In this document: positions 24,805 to 34,183 of the stretch, in pieces
Layout: each line of letters starts with the position of its first letter
Numbering within the stretch: position 1 is the stretch's first letter
NCBI RefSeq assembly: GCF_015679325.1
Contig: NZ_JADPVI010000003.1
Coordinates: forward strand, 124,001-188,000
From: Kaistella gelatinilytica
GTDB lineage: Bacteria > Bacteroidota > Bacteroidia > Flavobacteriales > Weeksellaceae
Direction of reading: 5' to 3'
Length of the DNA stretch: 64,000 nucleotides
Notes under the pieces: model-generated
Databases searched by the model: none
Told to the model about the DNA's origin: nothing
What the model saw: the letters and a program-made list of their open reading frames with translations, nothing else
Made by a program: the position numbers and the translations under genes

Positions 24805-26136
24805 TTAGAAAGGATATTCATATATTTTTGATTCTTTAAGGAATGGATTTCCTACCGGCATCAACTGTAATTTAGACAACGCAGTCATTACCACGAAGAT
24901 AAACAATCCTAAACCAAATAAAATGGAACCAGCATTAAGTAATAATACCTCCGGAGTTTTCCAGAAAGGACCAACTGTTCCCGGCATTACCATATTGAAA
25001 TAAACCAACCATTGTCCACATATAACAATTACTGCTATGGTAGAAACAACTTTATAATTTCTTTTAATGCTTGAACTTACCAAAACTGATAATGGAATAA
25101 AGAAATTCAGTATTAAGATGATCCAAAATATACTTTTATAATATTCGAAACGGCCGAAGAAATAATTGACTTCTTCCGGTACGTTCGCATACCAGTACAA
25201 CATGAACTGTGCAAACCAGGTATAGGTCCAAAGCATACTCAATGCAAATAAGAACACTCCTAAATCATGCAGGTGATTATCATTAAATTGTGGAAGTACT
25301 CCAGTTTTCTTTAAATAAACACTTATTAAAATGATCACCGCTAATGCTGCGGCCCATGCGCTTACCATTGCGTACCAAATATACATGGTAGAATACCAGT
25401 GTGGATCGATTGACATTAACCAATCCCATGCCCAAGCTGCAGAACAAAATCCGAAGAAAGCAATGTAACCAATACTCCAGCTGTAGTAACTTGCATAGAC
25501 TTTTCTACTTTTTGTCTCATCTACTTTCTTAGAAAGCGATTTCAGTTTCCAAACGAAGAAAGAAGCACCAATTACATAGAATAAAGTTCTGAAAACATAA
25601 AAAGGAATATTTAAAAACTTTTTCTTTTCGAAAAGAATAGGATCAAAATTTTTGTCTCCCTGCGTCGTTAGTTCAGGATCCATCCAGTGGAAAATATGGC
25701 CTACATTAGTAACATTCAAAATCATCAGGATTACAACTAATGTTCCTGCATACGGAATAAAAGAAGCAATCGCCTCCATTACCCTTAATATTATTATAGA
25801 CCAACCTGCGTGTGCAGCATTTTGGATACAGTAGAAAAATAATGCACAACAGCTTAAGGCGAATAAAAATACCGAAACGGTATGAATCGCTGCTAAAGGC
25901 TGATTGTGAACTTGATGTTTTGCATGTTCTAAATGCGCTGCATGATCCTGAGGACCTACCAATTCGCTTGAATTTGTAGGCGCCTGAACTCCACCCGGAT
26001 GAGCGGCTTCCATCATATGCTCAATTTTCGCATCGGTCATTCCGTGATTCATAAAATAGCCTGCGCCAAAGAGTACTAATCCCAGAACGATAAATATGAT
26101 TGAATATAATCTTAATTTAGGTGAAAAACTATACAT
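24805..26136 (-). CDS. actF: Alternative Complex III subunit ActF (quinol:cytochrome c oxidoreductase membrane subunit)
   Basis: Integral membrane subunit of Alternative Complex III, 443 residues with about ten predicted membrane helices. It is distantly NrfD-like, as is ActC. The N terminus (RLYSIIFIVLGLVLFGAGYF) is the first helix; a His-rich periplasmic loop follows; characteristic helices include SWSIGYIAFFGFCSAAWAWDW and LWTYTWFAQFMLYWYANVPEE. ActC and ActF form the membrane scaffold, with the quinol site in the complex. It is the last gene of the operon actABCDEF and is followed by a terminator. Identification rests on sequence character and the complete operon context. Confidence 0.92.
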   Translation of the reverse strand: MYSFSPKLRLYSIIFIVLGLVLFGAGYFMNHGMTDAKIEHMMEAAHPGGVQAPTNSSELVGPQDHAAHLEHAKHQVHNQPLAAIHTVSVFLFALSCCALFFYCIQNAAHAGWSIIILRVMEAIASFIPYAGTLVVILMILNVTNVGHIFHWMDPELTTQGDKNFDPILFEKKKFLNIPFYVFRTLFYVIGASFFVWKLKSLSKKVDETKSRKVYASYYSWSIGYIAFFGFCSAAWAWDWLMSIDPHWYSTMYIWYAMVSAWAAALAVIILISVYLKKTGVLPQFNDNHLHDLGVFLFALSMLWTYTWFAQFMLYWYANVPEEVNYFFGRFEYYKSIFWIILILNFFIPLSVLVSSSIKRNYKVVSTIAVIVICGQWLVYFNMVMPGTVGPFWKTPEVLLLNAGSILFGLGLFIFVVMTALSKLQLMPVGNPFLKESKIYEYPF

Positions 26137-26149
26137 GTTTTATTTCTTT

Positions 26150-26908
26150 TTATTTTTTAGGACTAGTCGTTACATTTGCTGCGGGTGCAACCATCGCTGC
26201 ATCTGCTGGTTTTGCATCAGTTGCCGGAGTTGGAGTTGCTGTAGTAGATGCCATTGGCATTGCTGCAGCAGCGGCCGGAGCAGGATTTACACCTCCCTTG
26301 AACGCACTCATAACATATAAGGCAACTCTCCATCGGTCTCCTGGAGTTAACATTCCTGCGTAAGAACCCATGGAATTTCTACCATGCATTAAAACGTAAT
26401 GTACAGACCCAACTGTAATTTGTCTGTCGGCATATTTAGGAACTCCTGCATACGCACCGCTCACTACGATCGGTCCTTGTCCGTCTCCTGCAATTCCGTG
26501 ACAGGCAGAACAGGTTTTTTCGTAAAGACCTTTTCCACGTTCAATATCTTTTTGCTGATTGGCATTTTTTAAAGGAGAACCTACTATTAATTTAGACTGG
26601 TCATATCCTCCATTATACTGATCAGGCGTCATTGTCGAATTCATTGCTTCATCAGCAACTCCATCTACATCGTGGGAAACAGTTCCATCAACCGGACCTA
26701 ATCCTGTTGCGCCATTATTATTTACAAAAGCTGGAATTTCAGTTTCATGATCTGAGTAAGCAATAACAGCTTTAGCCAAAGGATCGTACGCTACAGGAAA
26801 ATACATATCTGGAAAATAAACCAAAGGCGGATTTTCTTTGCTGCAAGAACTTAATGAAAATGCTACAAACCCTATGATCGCTGTAATTTTAATTATATTC
26901 TCTTTCAT
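26150..26908 (-). CDS. actE: Alternative Complex III subunit ActE (monohaem cytochrome c lipoprotein)
   Basis: Periplasmic cytochrome c subunit. The start at 26908 gives a lipoprotein signal MKENIIKITAIIGFVAFSLSSC; an ATG three codons upstream (26917) would overlap actD. One haem-binding motif, CSACH, is seen in KTCSACHGIAGDGQGP, with a possible Met ligand in the later HGRNSMGSYAGML. The C-terminal tail is rich in Ala, Pro and Thr and looks unstructured. It carries electrons from ActA/ActB toward cytochrome oxidase. Identification is supported by the position between actD and actF. Confidence 0.93.
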   Translation of the reverse strand: MKENIIKITAIIGFVAFSLSSCSKENPPLVYFPDMYFPVAYDPLAKAVIAYSDHETEIPAFVNNNGATGLGPVDGTVSHDVDGVADEAMNSTMTPDQYNGGYDQSKLIVGSPLKNANQQKDIERGKGLYEKTCSACHGIAGDGQGPIVVSGAYAGVPKYADRQITVGSVHYVLMHGRNSMGSYAGMLTPGDRWRVALYVMSAFKGGVNPAPAAAAAMPMASTTATPTPATDAKPADAAMVAPAANVTTSPKK

Positions 26909-26909
26909 T

Positions 26910-27431
26910 TTAAGCATCTTTTACAGTTATTTCTTCAACTCCGGTATCAATCAGAACCTGTTTTACTGCATCAACATTGTCGGTTACAAACTCCATCATA
27001 AATTTATCATCTGTAGTTCGTGGATCTGGATTCTGTGGTGGACAACCCGGATACATTTTGTTTCTTATCAAAAAGGTAAGCGACATCATGTGAGCTGCAC
27101 AAAAAACCATTAGTTCAAACATCGGCACTACAAATGCAGGCATGTTATGTCCCCAGTCAAATGAAGGTTTCCCCCCAATATTCATTGGCCAGTCGTGATT
27201 CATCGTATACCATGTAACTAAACTCCCGATTGACAAACCATATATTGCATACATAAAAGCAGCATCTGAAATTCTGGTTTTTCTTAATCCTAAAGCTTTA
27301 TCAAGACCGTGAACCGGAAACGGAGTATACACTTCGTTGATCGCAATTCCTTTATCGTTGCAAGCCTGTACACCGTTTAATAAATCATCATCGTCGGCAT
27401 AAATACCAAATACTATCTTAGTGGTGCTCAT
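26910..27431 (-). CDS. actD: Alternative Complex III subunit ActD (DUF3341)
   Basis: Small membrane subunit of Alternative Complex III. The start at 27431 gives MSTTKIVFGIYADDDDLLNG; an earlier in-frame start would add a Lys-rich stretch made from actC sequence. The 173 residues hold an N-terminal soluble domain (KALGLRKTRISDAAFM) and two membrane helices (YAIYGLSIGSLVTWY and AFVVPMFELMVFCAAHMMS), the DUF3341 pattern. It overlaps the end of actC by 14 nt, indicating coupling. It has no cofactor motif; its role is structural. Confidence 0.93.
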   Translation of the reverse strand: MSTTKIVFGIYADDDDLLNGVQACNDKGIAINEVYTPFPVHGLDKALGLRKTRISDAAFMYAIYGLSIGSLVTWYTMNHDWPMNIGGKPSFDWGHNMPAFVVPMFELMVFCAAHMMSLTFLIRNKMYPGCPPQNPDPRTTDDKFMMEFVTDNVDAVKQVLIDTGVEEITVKDA

Positions 27432-28818
27432 CTTCTTCTTCTTTAGTTTTATAAGTTTCACCTGATATTTTCAAAATAGTTTTCAGTTCGGCCTGTGCAA
27501 TTACAGGGAACGTTCTTGCGTACAATAAAAATAACACTCCAAAAAATCCTATTGTTCCTAGGAACACTCCAACATCAATAATTGTTGGTTTAAACATCGT
27601 CCATGAACTTGGTAAATAATCTCTGGAAATATTGATAACGATAATATCAAATCTTTCGAACCACATTCCAATATTAATAATTAAAGCAATAATAAATGTT
27701 GCGATAATATTCGTTCTTACTTTTTTGAACCAGAATAATGCAGGAACGATCAAGTTACAAGTAATCAATGCCCAGAACGCCCACCAGTAAGGACCGGTTG
27801 CTGCACCTGGAGAAAGGTATGTAAAATCTTCATATCTTGAACCTGAATACCATCCGATAAAATATTCTGTACCATAAGCTACAGTTACCATACCACCAGT
27901 AATGATGATAACGATATTCATAATTTCGATGTGGTACATCGTGATATAATCTTCGAGGTGACAAACTTTTCTAGCCACTAACAAAAGTGTCTGTACCATT
28001 GCAAACCCGGAGAAAACTGCTCCTGCAACAAAGTACGGTGGATAGATCGTTGAGTGCCATCCTTTAATTACCGACGTAGCAAAGTCAAAAGATACCGTGG
28101 TGTGTACGGAGAATACAAGTGGTGTTGCTAAACCTGCTAACACCAAAGATAATTCTTCGAAACGTTGCCAGTGTTTTGCTTTTCCACCCCATCCAAAGGA
28201 AAGGAAAGTATAAATTCTTTTTGTCCAGGGAGTTTTTGCTCTATCTCTGATCATTGCAAAGTCAGGAATTAATCCCATAAACCAGAATACGGTTGATACG
28301 GAGAAATACGTTGAAATTGCGAATACGTCCCAAAGTAATGGTGAGTTAAAGTTCGTCCAAAGTGAACCAAACTGATTCGGTAAAGGGAAAACCCAATATC
28401 CAACCCAAACTCTACCCATGTGAATTACAGGGAAAATAGCGGCCTGAACTACAGCGAAAATTGTCATCGCTTCCGCAGAACGGTTAACAGACATTCTCCA
28501 TCTTTGTCTAAATAATAACAATACTGCAGAGATCAAGGTTCCGGCGTGACCGATCCCTACCCACCAAACGAAGTTGGTAATATCCCATCCCCAGTTATTG
28601 GTTCTGTTAAGTCCCCATGCACCGATTCCGGTACCAATGGTGTAAGCAATACAGCCAAATCCGTAAAGGAATAAAGCTAATGCTACCCAAAAGGAAACCC
28701 ACCACAGTTTACCTGCGCGTTCCTCGATAGGTCTTGCAATATCTTCGGAGATATCGTGATAAGTCTTATGACCAATAATTAAAGGTTCCCTTATCGGAGC
28801 TTCGTAATGTCCTGACAT
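27418..28818 (-). CDS. actC: Alternative Complex III subunit ActC (NrfD/PsrC-like membrane subunit)
   Basis: NrfD-like integral membrane subunit, 466 residues with about ten helices, expected to bind menaquinol and pass electrons to the iron-sulfur subunit ActB. Typical segments are FVWWVGIGHAGTLISAVLLLFRQ, VFPLPNQFGSLWTNFNSPLLWD and MVTVAYGTEYFIGWYSGSRYE. A His-rich C terminus (EEEDEHH) overlaps the start of actD. It follows actB by 18 nt. The family and operon position make the identification secure. Confidence 0.95.
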   Translation of the reverse strand: MSGHYEAPIREPLIIGHKTYHDISEDIARPIEERAGKLWWVSFWVALALFLYGFGCIAYTIGTGIGAWGLNRTNNWGWDITNFVWWVGIGHAGTLISAVLLLFRQRWRMSVNRSAEAMTIFAVVQAAIFPVIHMGRVWVGYWVFPLPNQFGSLWTNFNSPLLWDVFAISTYFSVSTVFWFMGLIPDFAMIRDRAKTPWTKRIYTFLSFGWGGKAKHWQRFEELSLVLAGLATPLVFSVHTTVSFDFATSVIKGWHSTIYPPYFVAGAVFSGFAMVQTLLLVARKVCHLEDYITMYHIEIMNIVIIITGGMVTVAYGTEYFIGWYSGSRYEDFTYLSPGAATGPYWWAFWALITCNLIVPALFWFKKVRTNIIATFIIALIINIGMWFERFDIIVINISRDYLPSSWTMFKPTIIDVGVFLGTIGFFGVLFLLYARTFPVIAQAELKTILKISGETYKTKEEEDEHH

Positions 28819-28836
28819 TTTTTACCTATTTATTAT

Positions 28837-31800
28837 TTAAACGTTATTTTCTTTTCTGTTTCTTACTTTGGTATGGTAGAATACATTTGGTTTGGTACCA
28901 ATTTCTTCCAGCAAAGTATATCTTCTGTTGGTGCTGAATAATGCGCGAACTTCTGAGCTCTTATCATTCATATCACCAAATTTTAAGGCAGTTGTAGGAC
29001 AAGCGTTCACACAAGCTGTAGAGAACTCGCCATCTTTTATCGCTCTTCCGTCTTTCTTAGCTTCCAGGATGGTGTTCTGCGTCATTTGAATACACATTGA
29101 ACATTTTTCCATAACCCCTCTTGTTCTTACAACAACATCAGGATTCAGTACCATTCTTCCTAAATCGTTATTTTGATTGAAGTCGAATTTATCATTAAGG
29201 TTATAAGTGAACCAGTTGAACCTTCTTACTTTATAAGGACAGTTGTTTGCACAATATCTTGTACCGATACATCTGTTATAAGCCATTTGATTTTGACCTT
29301 GTTTACCGTGAGATGTTGCAGCAACCGGACAAACTGTTTCACAAGGAGCATGGTTACAGTGCTGACACATTACCGGCTGGAAAATCACATCTGGATTATT
29401 CGCAGGATGATTTAAAATACCGCTTTTCTTGTCTAAGAAATGACCATACATTCCCGGAACATTAAGATCTGCTGCAATCGCTTCCTCTTGAGAAAGTTTG
29501 CCATCTTTGTTCAAATCAACATTCGCTGGAATATCGGTCGAATAGTAACGGTCAATTCTTAACCAGAACATATCCCGAGACATTCTTACTTCCGCTTTCC
29601 CAACTACAGGAACATTATTTTCAGCTTGACAAGCGATGACGCAAGCGCCACATCCTGTACAAGAATTTAAATCTACTGATAAATTAAAGTGAGGACCATC
29701 TGCATCATCGAAAGCATCCCAAAGGTCAATCTTTCCTGCAGGCATTGCTCCACCGATCGTATGATATTCCAAAGGTTTGTTCCATCCTAATTTTTCATCG
29801 TCAAATTTAACATTTAAGAAAGTATCCAAAGGAACCTCTCTGGCAATCTCGTAACGACCCATCAAGGTATTCTGAAGCTGCATTCCTGCAAACTCATGAT
29901 CTCCACCAGTTTTCTCAATTTTTACATTGGATAAAATGGTGTTTGAACCATCAAATAAAGGATAAGCATTGACACCTGTTTCGGCAACTTTACCGGAATC
30001 TTTTTTACCATAACCAAGCGCAAGTCCGAAAGAACCGTCTGCCTGACCAGGTTGAATAAATACAGGAACGTCTTTTAAAGTAACGCCATTTACTGTTAAA
30101 TTTACAGTAGAACCGCCCAACTGCATTCTTGCATTTAGATCATTATCAAGACCTAATCTGTCAGCATCTCCGGGAGAAACCGTCAAATAATTGTCCCAAG
30201 ATAATCTTGAAATAGGATCTGGAAGTTCTTGTAACCAAGGATTGTTGGCTTGAGTTCCATCACCGATTGCAGTCTTCGTATAAAGTACTAATTCTAAATC
30301 AGAAGTTTTGAAACCATTTAATTCAGTAATAGCTTGCTGCGCATTTCCACCAGTGTAAGATAGACCAGCAGTATTTCCGCCTTCCAGCACTCCGTTATAA
30401 AGCGCTTTATTGAAAGGAGTACCACCGATCATAGTGGTTGCGTTAGCTTTTAAATAATCATAATAATTATTGGCAGGATTTCCTTTTCCATTCATCCAAA
30501 CTAATAATGAATCTTCAATCTGTCTTGATTTGTAGATTTTCTGAATGGTTGGCTGCATTAAGGAATAAATCCCCGTTTGCGGTGCAAAATCACCCCAACA
30601 TTCTAACCAGTTTGCGACAGGAATTACAGCTTTCGCTGCTTTGTACATTTCGTTTTTCTTGTCGGTAACTGCAATTACATAGGGAACCTTTTCCAGAGAT
30701 TTTCTGAAATCTTCTCCTTTATTACTTGAATAGATCGGGTTTACGTTGTTAGCGATCAACACGCCAACTTGCCCGGAAGACACCCAACCTAAGAATTCTT
30801 TATATTTTGCGCCGTCAAATTCTTTCAGGAAATTTGCTTTTCCTGTCACAGCAGTTGAGGCTAATTTTTGATTGATCAAATGTGCTAAAACATAAGCGCC
30901 TTTCGATCCGTTTGCAAATACAACTGCGTTGCTTCCTTTTGCCTGTAATTCTTTTACAATTTCACCAGCTTCTTTGGTTGTTGCACCACCATTCAGTCCG
31001 TTGTAAACTTCAATTAAAACTTTGTTTACTGCACTTGGTTTTAACTGAACTCTTGTATCGGCATTTGCTCCGGTTAAAGATAAATTAGATTCGATCTGAA
31101 TATGTCTCAACATATTTGGACCTGGCGTTCTTGCTGAAGCGTAAGAGCTTTCTAATGATCCAGCATTATAATCACCTAAGAAATCTGCCTGGAAAGATAC
31201 TACCAGCTGAGTTTTCGAAAGATCATAAACAGGTAAAGCTCTTTGTCCGAATACTTCCTGAGCAGCATCTAAAGCCGCCGTGTGAGGAATTGCATCGTAA
31301 GTAACGAGTTCTGCTGTTGGATATTTAGTTTTGAAATCTGCAAATAATTTTTTGAAAGTCGGTGAAGGGAAAGAGTGTGATAACACAACGATCTTTTTAC
31401 CTCCTGACTGTGCTTCTGAAATACCTTTTAAAACGAAATCATCAACTTTATCAAAAGTTTCATCTTTTCCGTCGAGTTTCGGCTGTTTTACTTTGTCGTT
31501 ATCATAAAGAGAAAGTACAGCCGCCTGTGCACGAGCGTTGGTTTTACCCACGCCGTTTGCCAAAGGATTCGGCTCAATTTTAATAGGTCGTCCCTCTCTA
31601 GTTTTTACTAAAACACTGGCAAAGTCATAACCATCAAAATAAGTAGTCGCGTAATAATTCGGAATTCCGGGAATTATTTCGTGCGGCTTAACAACATAAG
31701 GAATGGTTTTAATTACCGGAGCTTCACACGCTGCTAATGTTACAGCTGCTGTAGAAAATCCTAAAAGTTTCAGGAAATTTCTTCTCGAAGTTCCAGACTC

Positions 31801-31932
31801 ACTCGATTTGTCGCCTCTTAATAATTCATCCACCGGAATTTCGCTCTGAAATTCTTTTAGAGCCAGCTTACCGTTTAAGCTTGGATCTTTCAGTTCGTGA
31901 ATACTTCTGAATTTTATTTTATTTGAAGCCAT
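28837..31932 (-). CDS. actB: Alternative Complex III subunit ActB (molybdopterin-like domain fused to iron-sulfur ferredoxin domain)
   Basis: Large periplasmic subunit of about 1031 residues. The start at 31932 gives MASNKIKFRSIHEL; a longer start would overlap actA. A twin-arginine signal SRRNFLK (residues 49-55) ends in LAAC (Cys69), so it is a Tat-exported lipoprotein. The first two thirds are a molybdopterin-oxidoreductase-like fold without an evident cofactor; the C-terminal third carries four cysteine clusters, including CTGCGACVIACQAE, CQHCNHAPCETVCP, CANNCPYK and CVNACP, for one 3Fe-4S and three 4Fe-4S centres by family analogy. It passes electrons from quinol to the haems of ActA. 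Confidence 0.95.
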   Translation of the reverse strand: MASNKIKFRSIHELKDPSLNGKLALKEFQSEIPVDELLRGDKSSESGTSRRNFLKLLGFSTAAVTLAACEAPVIKTIPYVVKPHEIIPGIPNYYATTYFDGYDFASVLVKTREGRPIKIEPNPLANGVGKTNARAQAAVLSLYDNDKVKQPKLDGKDETFDKVDDFVLKGISEAQSGGKKIVVLSHSFPSPTFKKLFADFKTKYPTAELVTYDAIPHTAALDAAQEVFGQRALPVYDLSKTQLVVSFQADFLGDYNAGSLESSYASARTPGPNMLRHIQIESNLSLTGANADTRVQLKPSAVNKVLIEVYNGLNGGATTKEAGEIVKELQAKGSNAVVFANGSKGAYVLAHLINQKLASTAVTGKANFLKEFDGAKYKEFLGWVSSGQVGVLIANNVNPIYSSNKGEDFRKSLEKVPYVIAVTDKKNEMYKAAKAVIPVANWLECWGDFAPQTGIYSLMQPTIQKIYKSRQIEDSLLVWMNGKGNPANNYYDYLKANATTMIGGTPFNKALYNGVLEGGNTAGLSYTGGNAQQAITELNGFKTSDLELVLYTKTAIGDGTQANNPWLQELPDPISRLSWDNYLTVSPGDADRLGLDNDLNARMQLGGSTVNLTVNGVTLKDVPVFIQPGQADGSFGLALGYGKKDSGKVAETGVNAYPLFDGSNTILSNVKIEKTGGDHEFAGMQLQNTLMGRYEIAREVPLDTFLNVKFDDEKLGWNKPLEYHTIGGAMPAGKIDLWDAFDDADGPHFNLSVDLNSCTGCGACVIACQAENNVPVVGKAEVRMSRDMFWLRIDRYYSTDIPANVDLNKDGKLSQEEAIAADLNVPGMYGHFLDKKSGILNHPANNPDVIFQPVMCQHCNHAPCETVCPVAATSHGKQGQNQMAYNRCIGTRYCANNCPYKVRRFNWFTYNLNDKFDFNQNNDLGRMVLNPDVVVRTRGVMEKCSMCIQMTQNTILEAKKDGRAIKDGEFSTACVNACPTTALKFGDMNDKSSEVRALFSTNRRYTLLEEIGTKPNVFYHTKVRNRKENNV

Positions 31933-31954
31933 TGATACTTCTAATTTTTTATTA

Positions 31955-33316
31955 TTAATAATGACATTTACCACACTCAAGACCTCCAATCGCAGCCACT
32001 GTAACCTTAGTTCCAGAACCGTATTGTTTTTTCAATTTATCGTGTAGATTTTTGAAATACTCTTTATTATAACCGTTGGTCATATCAACTTCCGTAGTTC
32101 TGTGACATTCAATACACCATCCCATTGTGAAGTCATTTGCCATTTGCACCACATTCATGGTATCAATTTGACCGTGACATGCTTTACACACGACATCGAT
32201 TTTCGCTTCAGGATTTTTCTTATTGTAAGAAGTGATGATTGCATTCTCTCCTGCTACAACGTGTTGTGCGTGATTGAAGTAAACAAAATCTGGCATATTG
32301 TGAATTCTCGTCCACTCAACTGGTTGCGTTTTCCCCGTATATTGCTGTGAAGCCGGATCCCAACCTACTGCTGAGTATATTTTTTGAATTTCTCCATCGT
32401 AGAACGCTTTGTCTTTTCCTGGCTCAATGTATTTACCGTTATATTCGGCAATCATTTTGTGACAGTTCATACAAACATTCAATGAAGGAACTTCAGAAAC
32501 CTTTCCATATTTTGCGGAAGAGTGACAAAGCTGACAATCTATTTTATTTTCCCCGGCGTGGATCTTGTGAGAGAAATAAATTGGCTGTTCAGGTTTGTAA
32601 CCTTTATAAACACCAACCCACATCAACCAGTTCCAGATTCCGTACGCAGCGAAAATTCCCAGAACTACCAATACGCCTTTTCCAACGTAGCTGTATTTTC
32701 TGTACAGATCACCGAAAGAAACCGCTCTGCTCGCATTAAGTCCTGCTAATTCTTCTGTCTGCTGAAGTTTAACAAGCTGTCTTAATTTAAGAAGCAACCA
32801 TAACAGCAAACCACCGATAGCAATAAGTGAAATCAAAATAACTTTTGAATTCATCGATTGTTTTTGCGCCATCTCCAGAGCAGCTACAGAATTTGTATCT
32901 GGTGCAGTTGCCGCATCTGCAGCGGGTGCAGCAGCAGGTGGATTTGTAGTATACTCCAAAATGTCATCGATATCCTTATCAGTTAGATTAGGAAACGCAA
33001 GCATTTCGACTTTGTTGAACTTCTCAAAGATTGCGATCGCATCTTTATCACCAGATTCTCTAAGTGATTTATTGTCCTTGATCCACTTTTTAAGCCAACT
33101 GGTATCTAAATTTGACTCTTTTTTAACTTTATCTACGATTCCTCCTAGAGCAGGACCAACAAGTTGCTTGTCTAAAGCGTGACATGCGACACAGTTTGCT
33201 TTGAACAGTTTTTCACCGTTTTTTGCATCTCCTTGAGCGTAAATAGAAGCACTGGTCGACAGCAACACGTATATTGCGATGAGACCTCTTTTGTAATGCT
33301 TTCTCCAACTAATCAT
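31955..33316 (-). CDS. actA: Alternative Complex III subunit ActA (multihaem cytochrome c) with fused N-terminal cytochrome c domain
   Basis: Six CxxCH haem motifs are visible in 453 residues: 42-46 (CVACH), 261-265, 282-286, 377-381, 401-405 and 448-452. The last five, after a membrane helix near 158-178 and another near 214-236, form the pentahaem ActA core. The first lies in a separate class I cytochrome c domain after a signal peptide, with Met105 in EMLAFP as likely axial ligand, joined by an Ala/Pro linker (residues 126-145). ActA takes electrons from ActB. It is the first gene of the operon; a -7 box TATTTTTG is at 33364-33371. Confidence 0.95.
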   Translation of the reverse strand: MISWRKHYKRGLIAIYVLLSTSASIYAQGDAKNGEKLFKANCVACHALDKQLVGPALGGIVDKVKKESNLDTSWLKKWIKDNKSLRESGDKDAIAIFEKFNKVEMLAFPNLTDKDIDDILEYTTNPPAAAPAADAATAPDTNSVAALEMAQKQSMNSKVILISLIAIGGLLLWLLLKLRQLVKLQQTEELAGLNASRAVSFGDLYRKYSYVGKGVLVVLGIFAAYGIWNWLMWVGVYKGYKPEQPIYFSHKIHAGENKIDCQLCHSSAKYGKVSEVPSLNVCMNCHKMIAEYNGKYIEPGKDKAFYDGEIQKIYSAVGWDPASQQYTGKTQPVEWTRIHNMPDFVYFNHAQHVVAGENAIITSYNKKNPEAKIDVVCKACHGQIDTMNVVQMANDFTMGWCIECHRTTEVDMTNGYNKEYFKNLHDKLKKQYGSGTKVTVAAIGGLECGKCHY

Positions 33317-33363
33317 ATAAAATCTTGGGTTAGTAAATTGTATTGTGTTTACTTTTAACTTGG

Positions 33364-33371
33364 CAAAAATA
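33364..33371 (-). promoter_or_regulatory. -7 promoter box of the act operon
   Basis: TATTTTTG on the minus strand matches TAnnTTTG and lies about 48 nt before the actA start codon. No clear TTG is found at -33 spacing. Confidence 0.45.
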
Positions 33372-33454
33372 GCACATTTAACAGAAAATTAAGAAGAGAA
33401 CCACGCTGCAATTTATCATTTAAGGTAATTTGTAACAGTTCTAAATTACAAATG

Positions 33455-33484
33455 TTGGTATAATTTTAAATTGTTATAAATTTG
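33455..33484 (+). promoter_or_regulatory. Flavobacterial promoter of the SPOR gene
   Basis: TTG (33455-33457) and TAAATTTG (33477-33484) are 19 nt apart. The ATG at 33501 is 16 nt downstream. Confidence 0.65.
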
Positions 33485-33500
33485 TCAAAAATAAAGCTTG

Positions 33501-34049
33501 ATGAAATATATTCTTAAAATATTCACCGTATTATCACTGCTCACAATTAATGCCTTTGAAGCACAGCAAGTTGTGAAAAACGATACCATTTCCGGCACTC
33601 CATTATCAATGACAATGGACAAAAAAATTAATGATTTACTCGGAATTGTAGAGGATAAATGCGGCACGAATCTCGCCAACAATCCCGGAAAATCCTGGAG
33701 CGATGGTACAGATTCTTCTTCAAATTCTAATACTCCGAGAATTATTGTACCGGAAAGAGAACTTTCCCGATCTGAAATATGCCGAAGAAACCCACGAATC
33801 ATGGGTTACAAAATTCAGTTGGCAGTTGTGAAAAGCAATGAAGAAGCCCGCGAAGTAGGAATGTATTTCCGAAGAAGATTCCCAAACATGAAAGTGGAGA
33901 TCGATGCCTCCTTAAGACCCAATTATAAAGTAATGGCAGGAAGTTATCTTTCTAAACAGACTGCTAGTTCGGACTTCAGCAGTGTGCAAAAAACATTTAA
34001 AGAAGCACGTTTGATTCCTTATCGCGTTTTCTGCGTTGAAGCAAAATAA
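33501..34049 (+). CDS. Exported SPOR-domain protein
   Basis: A 182-residue secreted protein. The ATG at 33501 gives a signal peptide MKYILKIFTVLSLLTINAFEAQ; a TTG one codon earlier is not needed. A low-complexity middle part (GTDSSSNSNTP) is followed by a C-terminal SPOR domain (YKIQLAVVKSNEEAREVGMYF to VMAGSYLSKQTASSDFSSVQK), a fold that binds glycan strands of peptidoglycan lacking stem peptides. It probably sits in the periplasm at the wall. It is divergent from the act operon and has its own promoter and terminator. Confidence 0.85.
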   Translation: MKYILKIFTVLSLLTINAFEAQQVVKNDTISGTPLSMTMDKKINDLLGIVEDKCGTNLANNPGKSWSDGTDSSSNSNTPRIIVPERELSRSEICRRNPRIMGYKIQLAVVKSNEEAREVGMYFRRRFPNMKVEIDASLRPNYKVMAGSYLSKQTASSDFSSVQKTFKEARLIPYRVFCVEAK

Positions 34050-34067
34050 TTAGAAACATTCAAAAAT

Positions 34068-34103
34068 AAAATAAGCCGCTCTCTTTTGAAAGCGGCTTAT
34101 TTT
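34068..34103. terminator. Bidirectional intrinsic terminator
   Basis: AAAATAAGCCGCT (34068-34080) pairs with AGCGGCTTATTTT (34091-34103) around a 10-nt loop. It lies between the converging SPOR gene and the two-component operon. Confidence 0.9.
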
Positions 34104-34183
34104 TAGACCAATTTTACTCTTTCGTAATTCGAAAGACTTGGTTTTTATACTTTTCTTTGGACAAATCTAGAATTGTCCCTACT

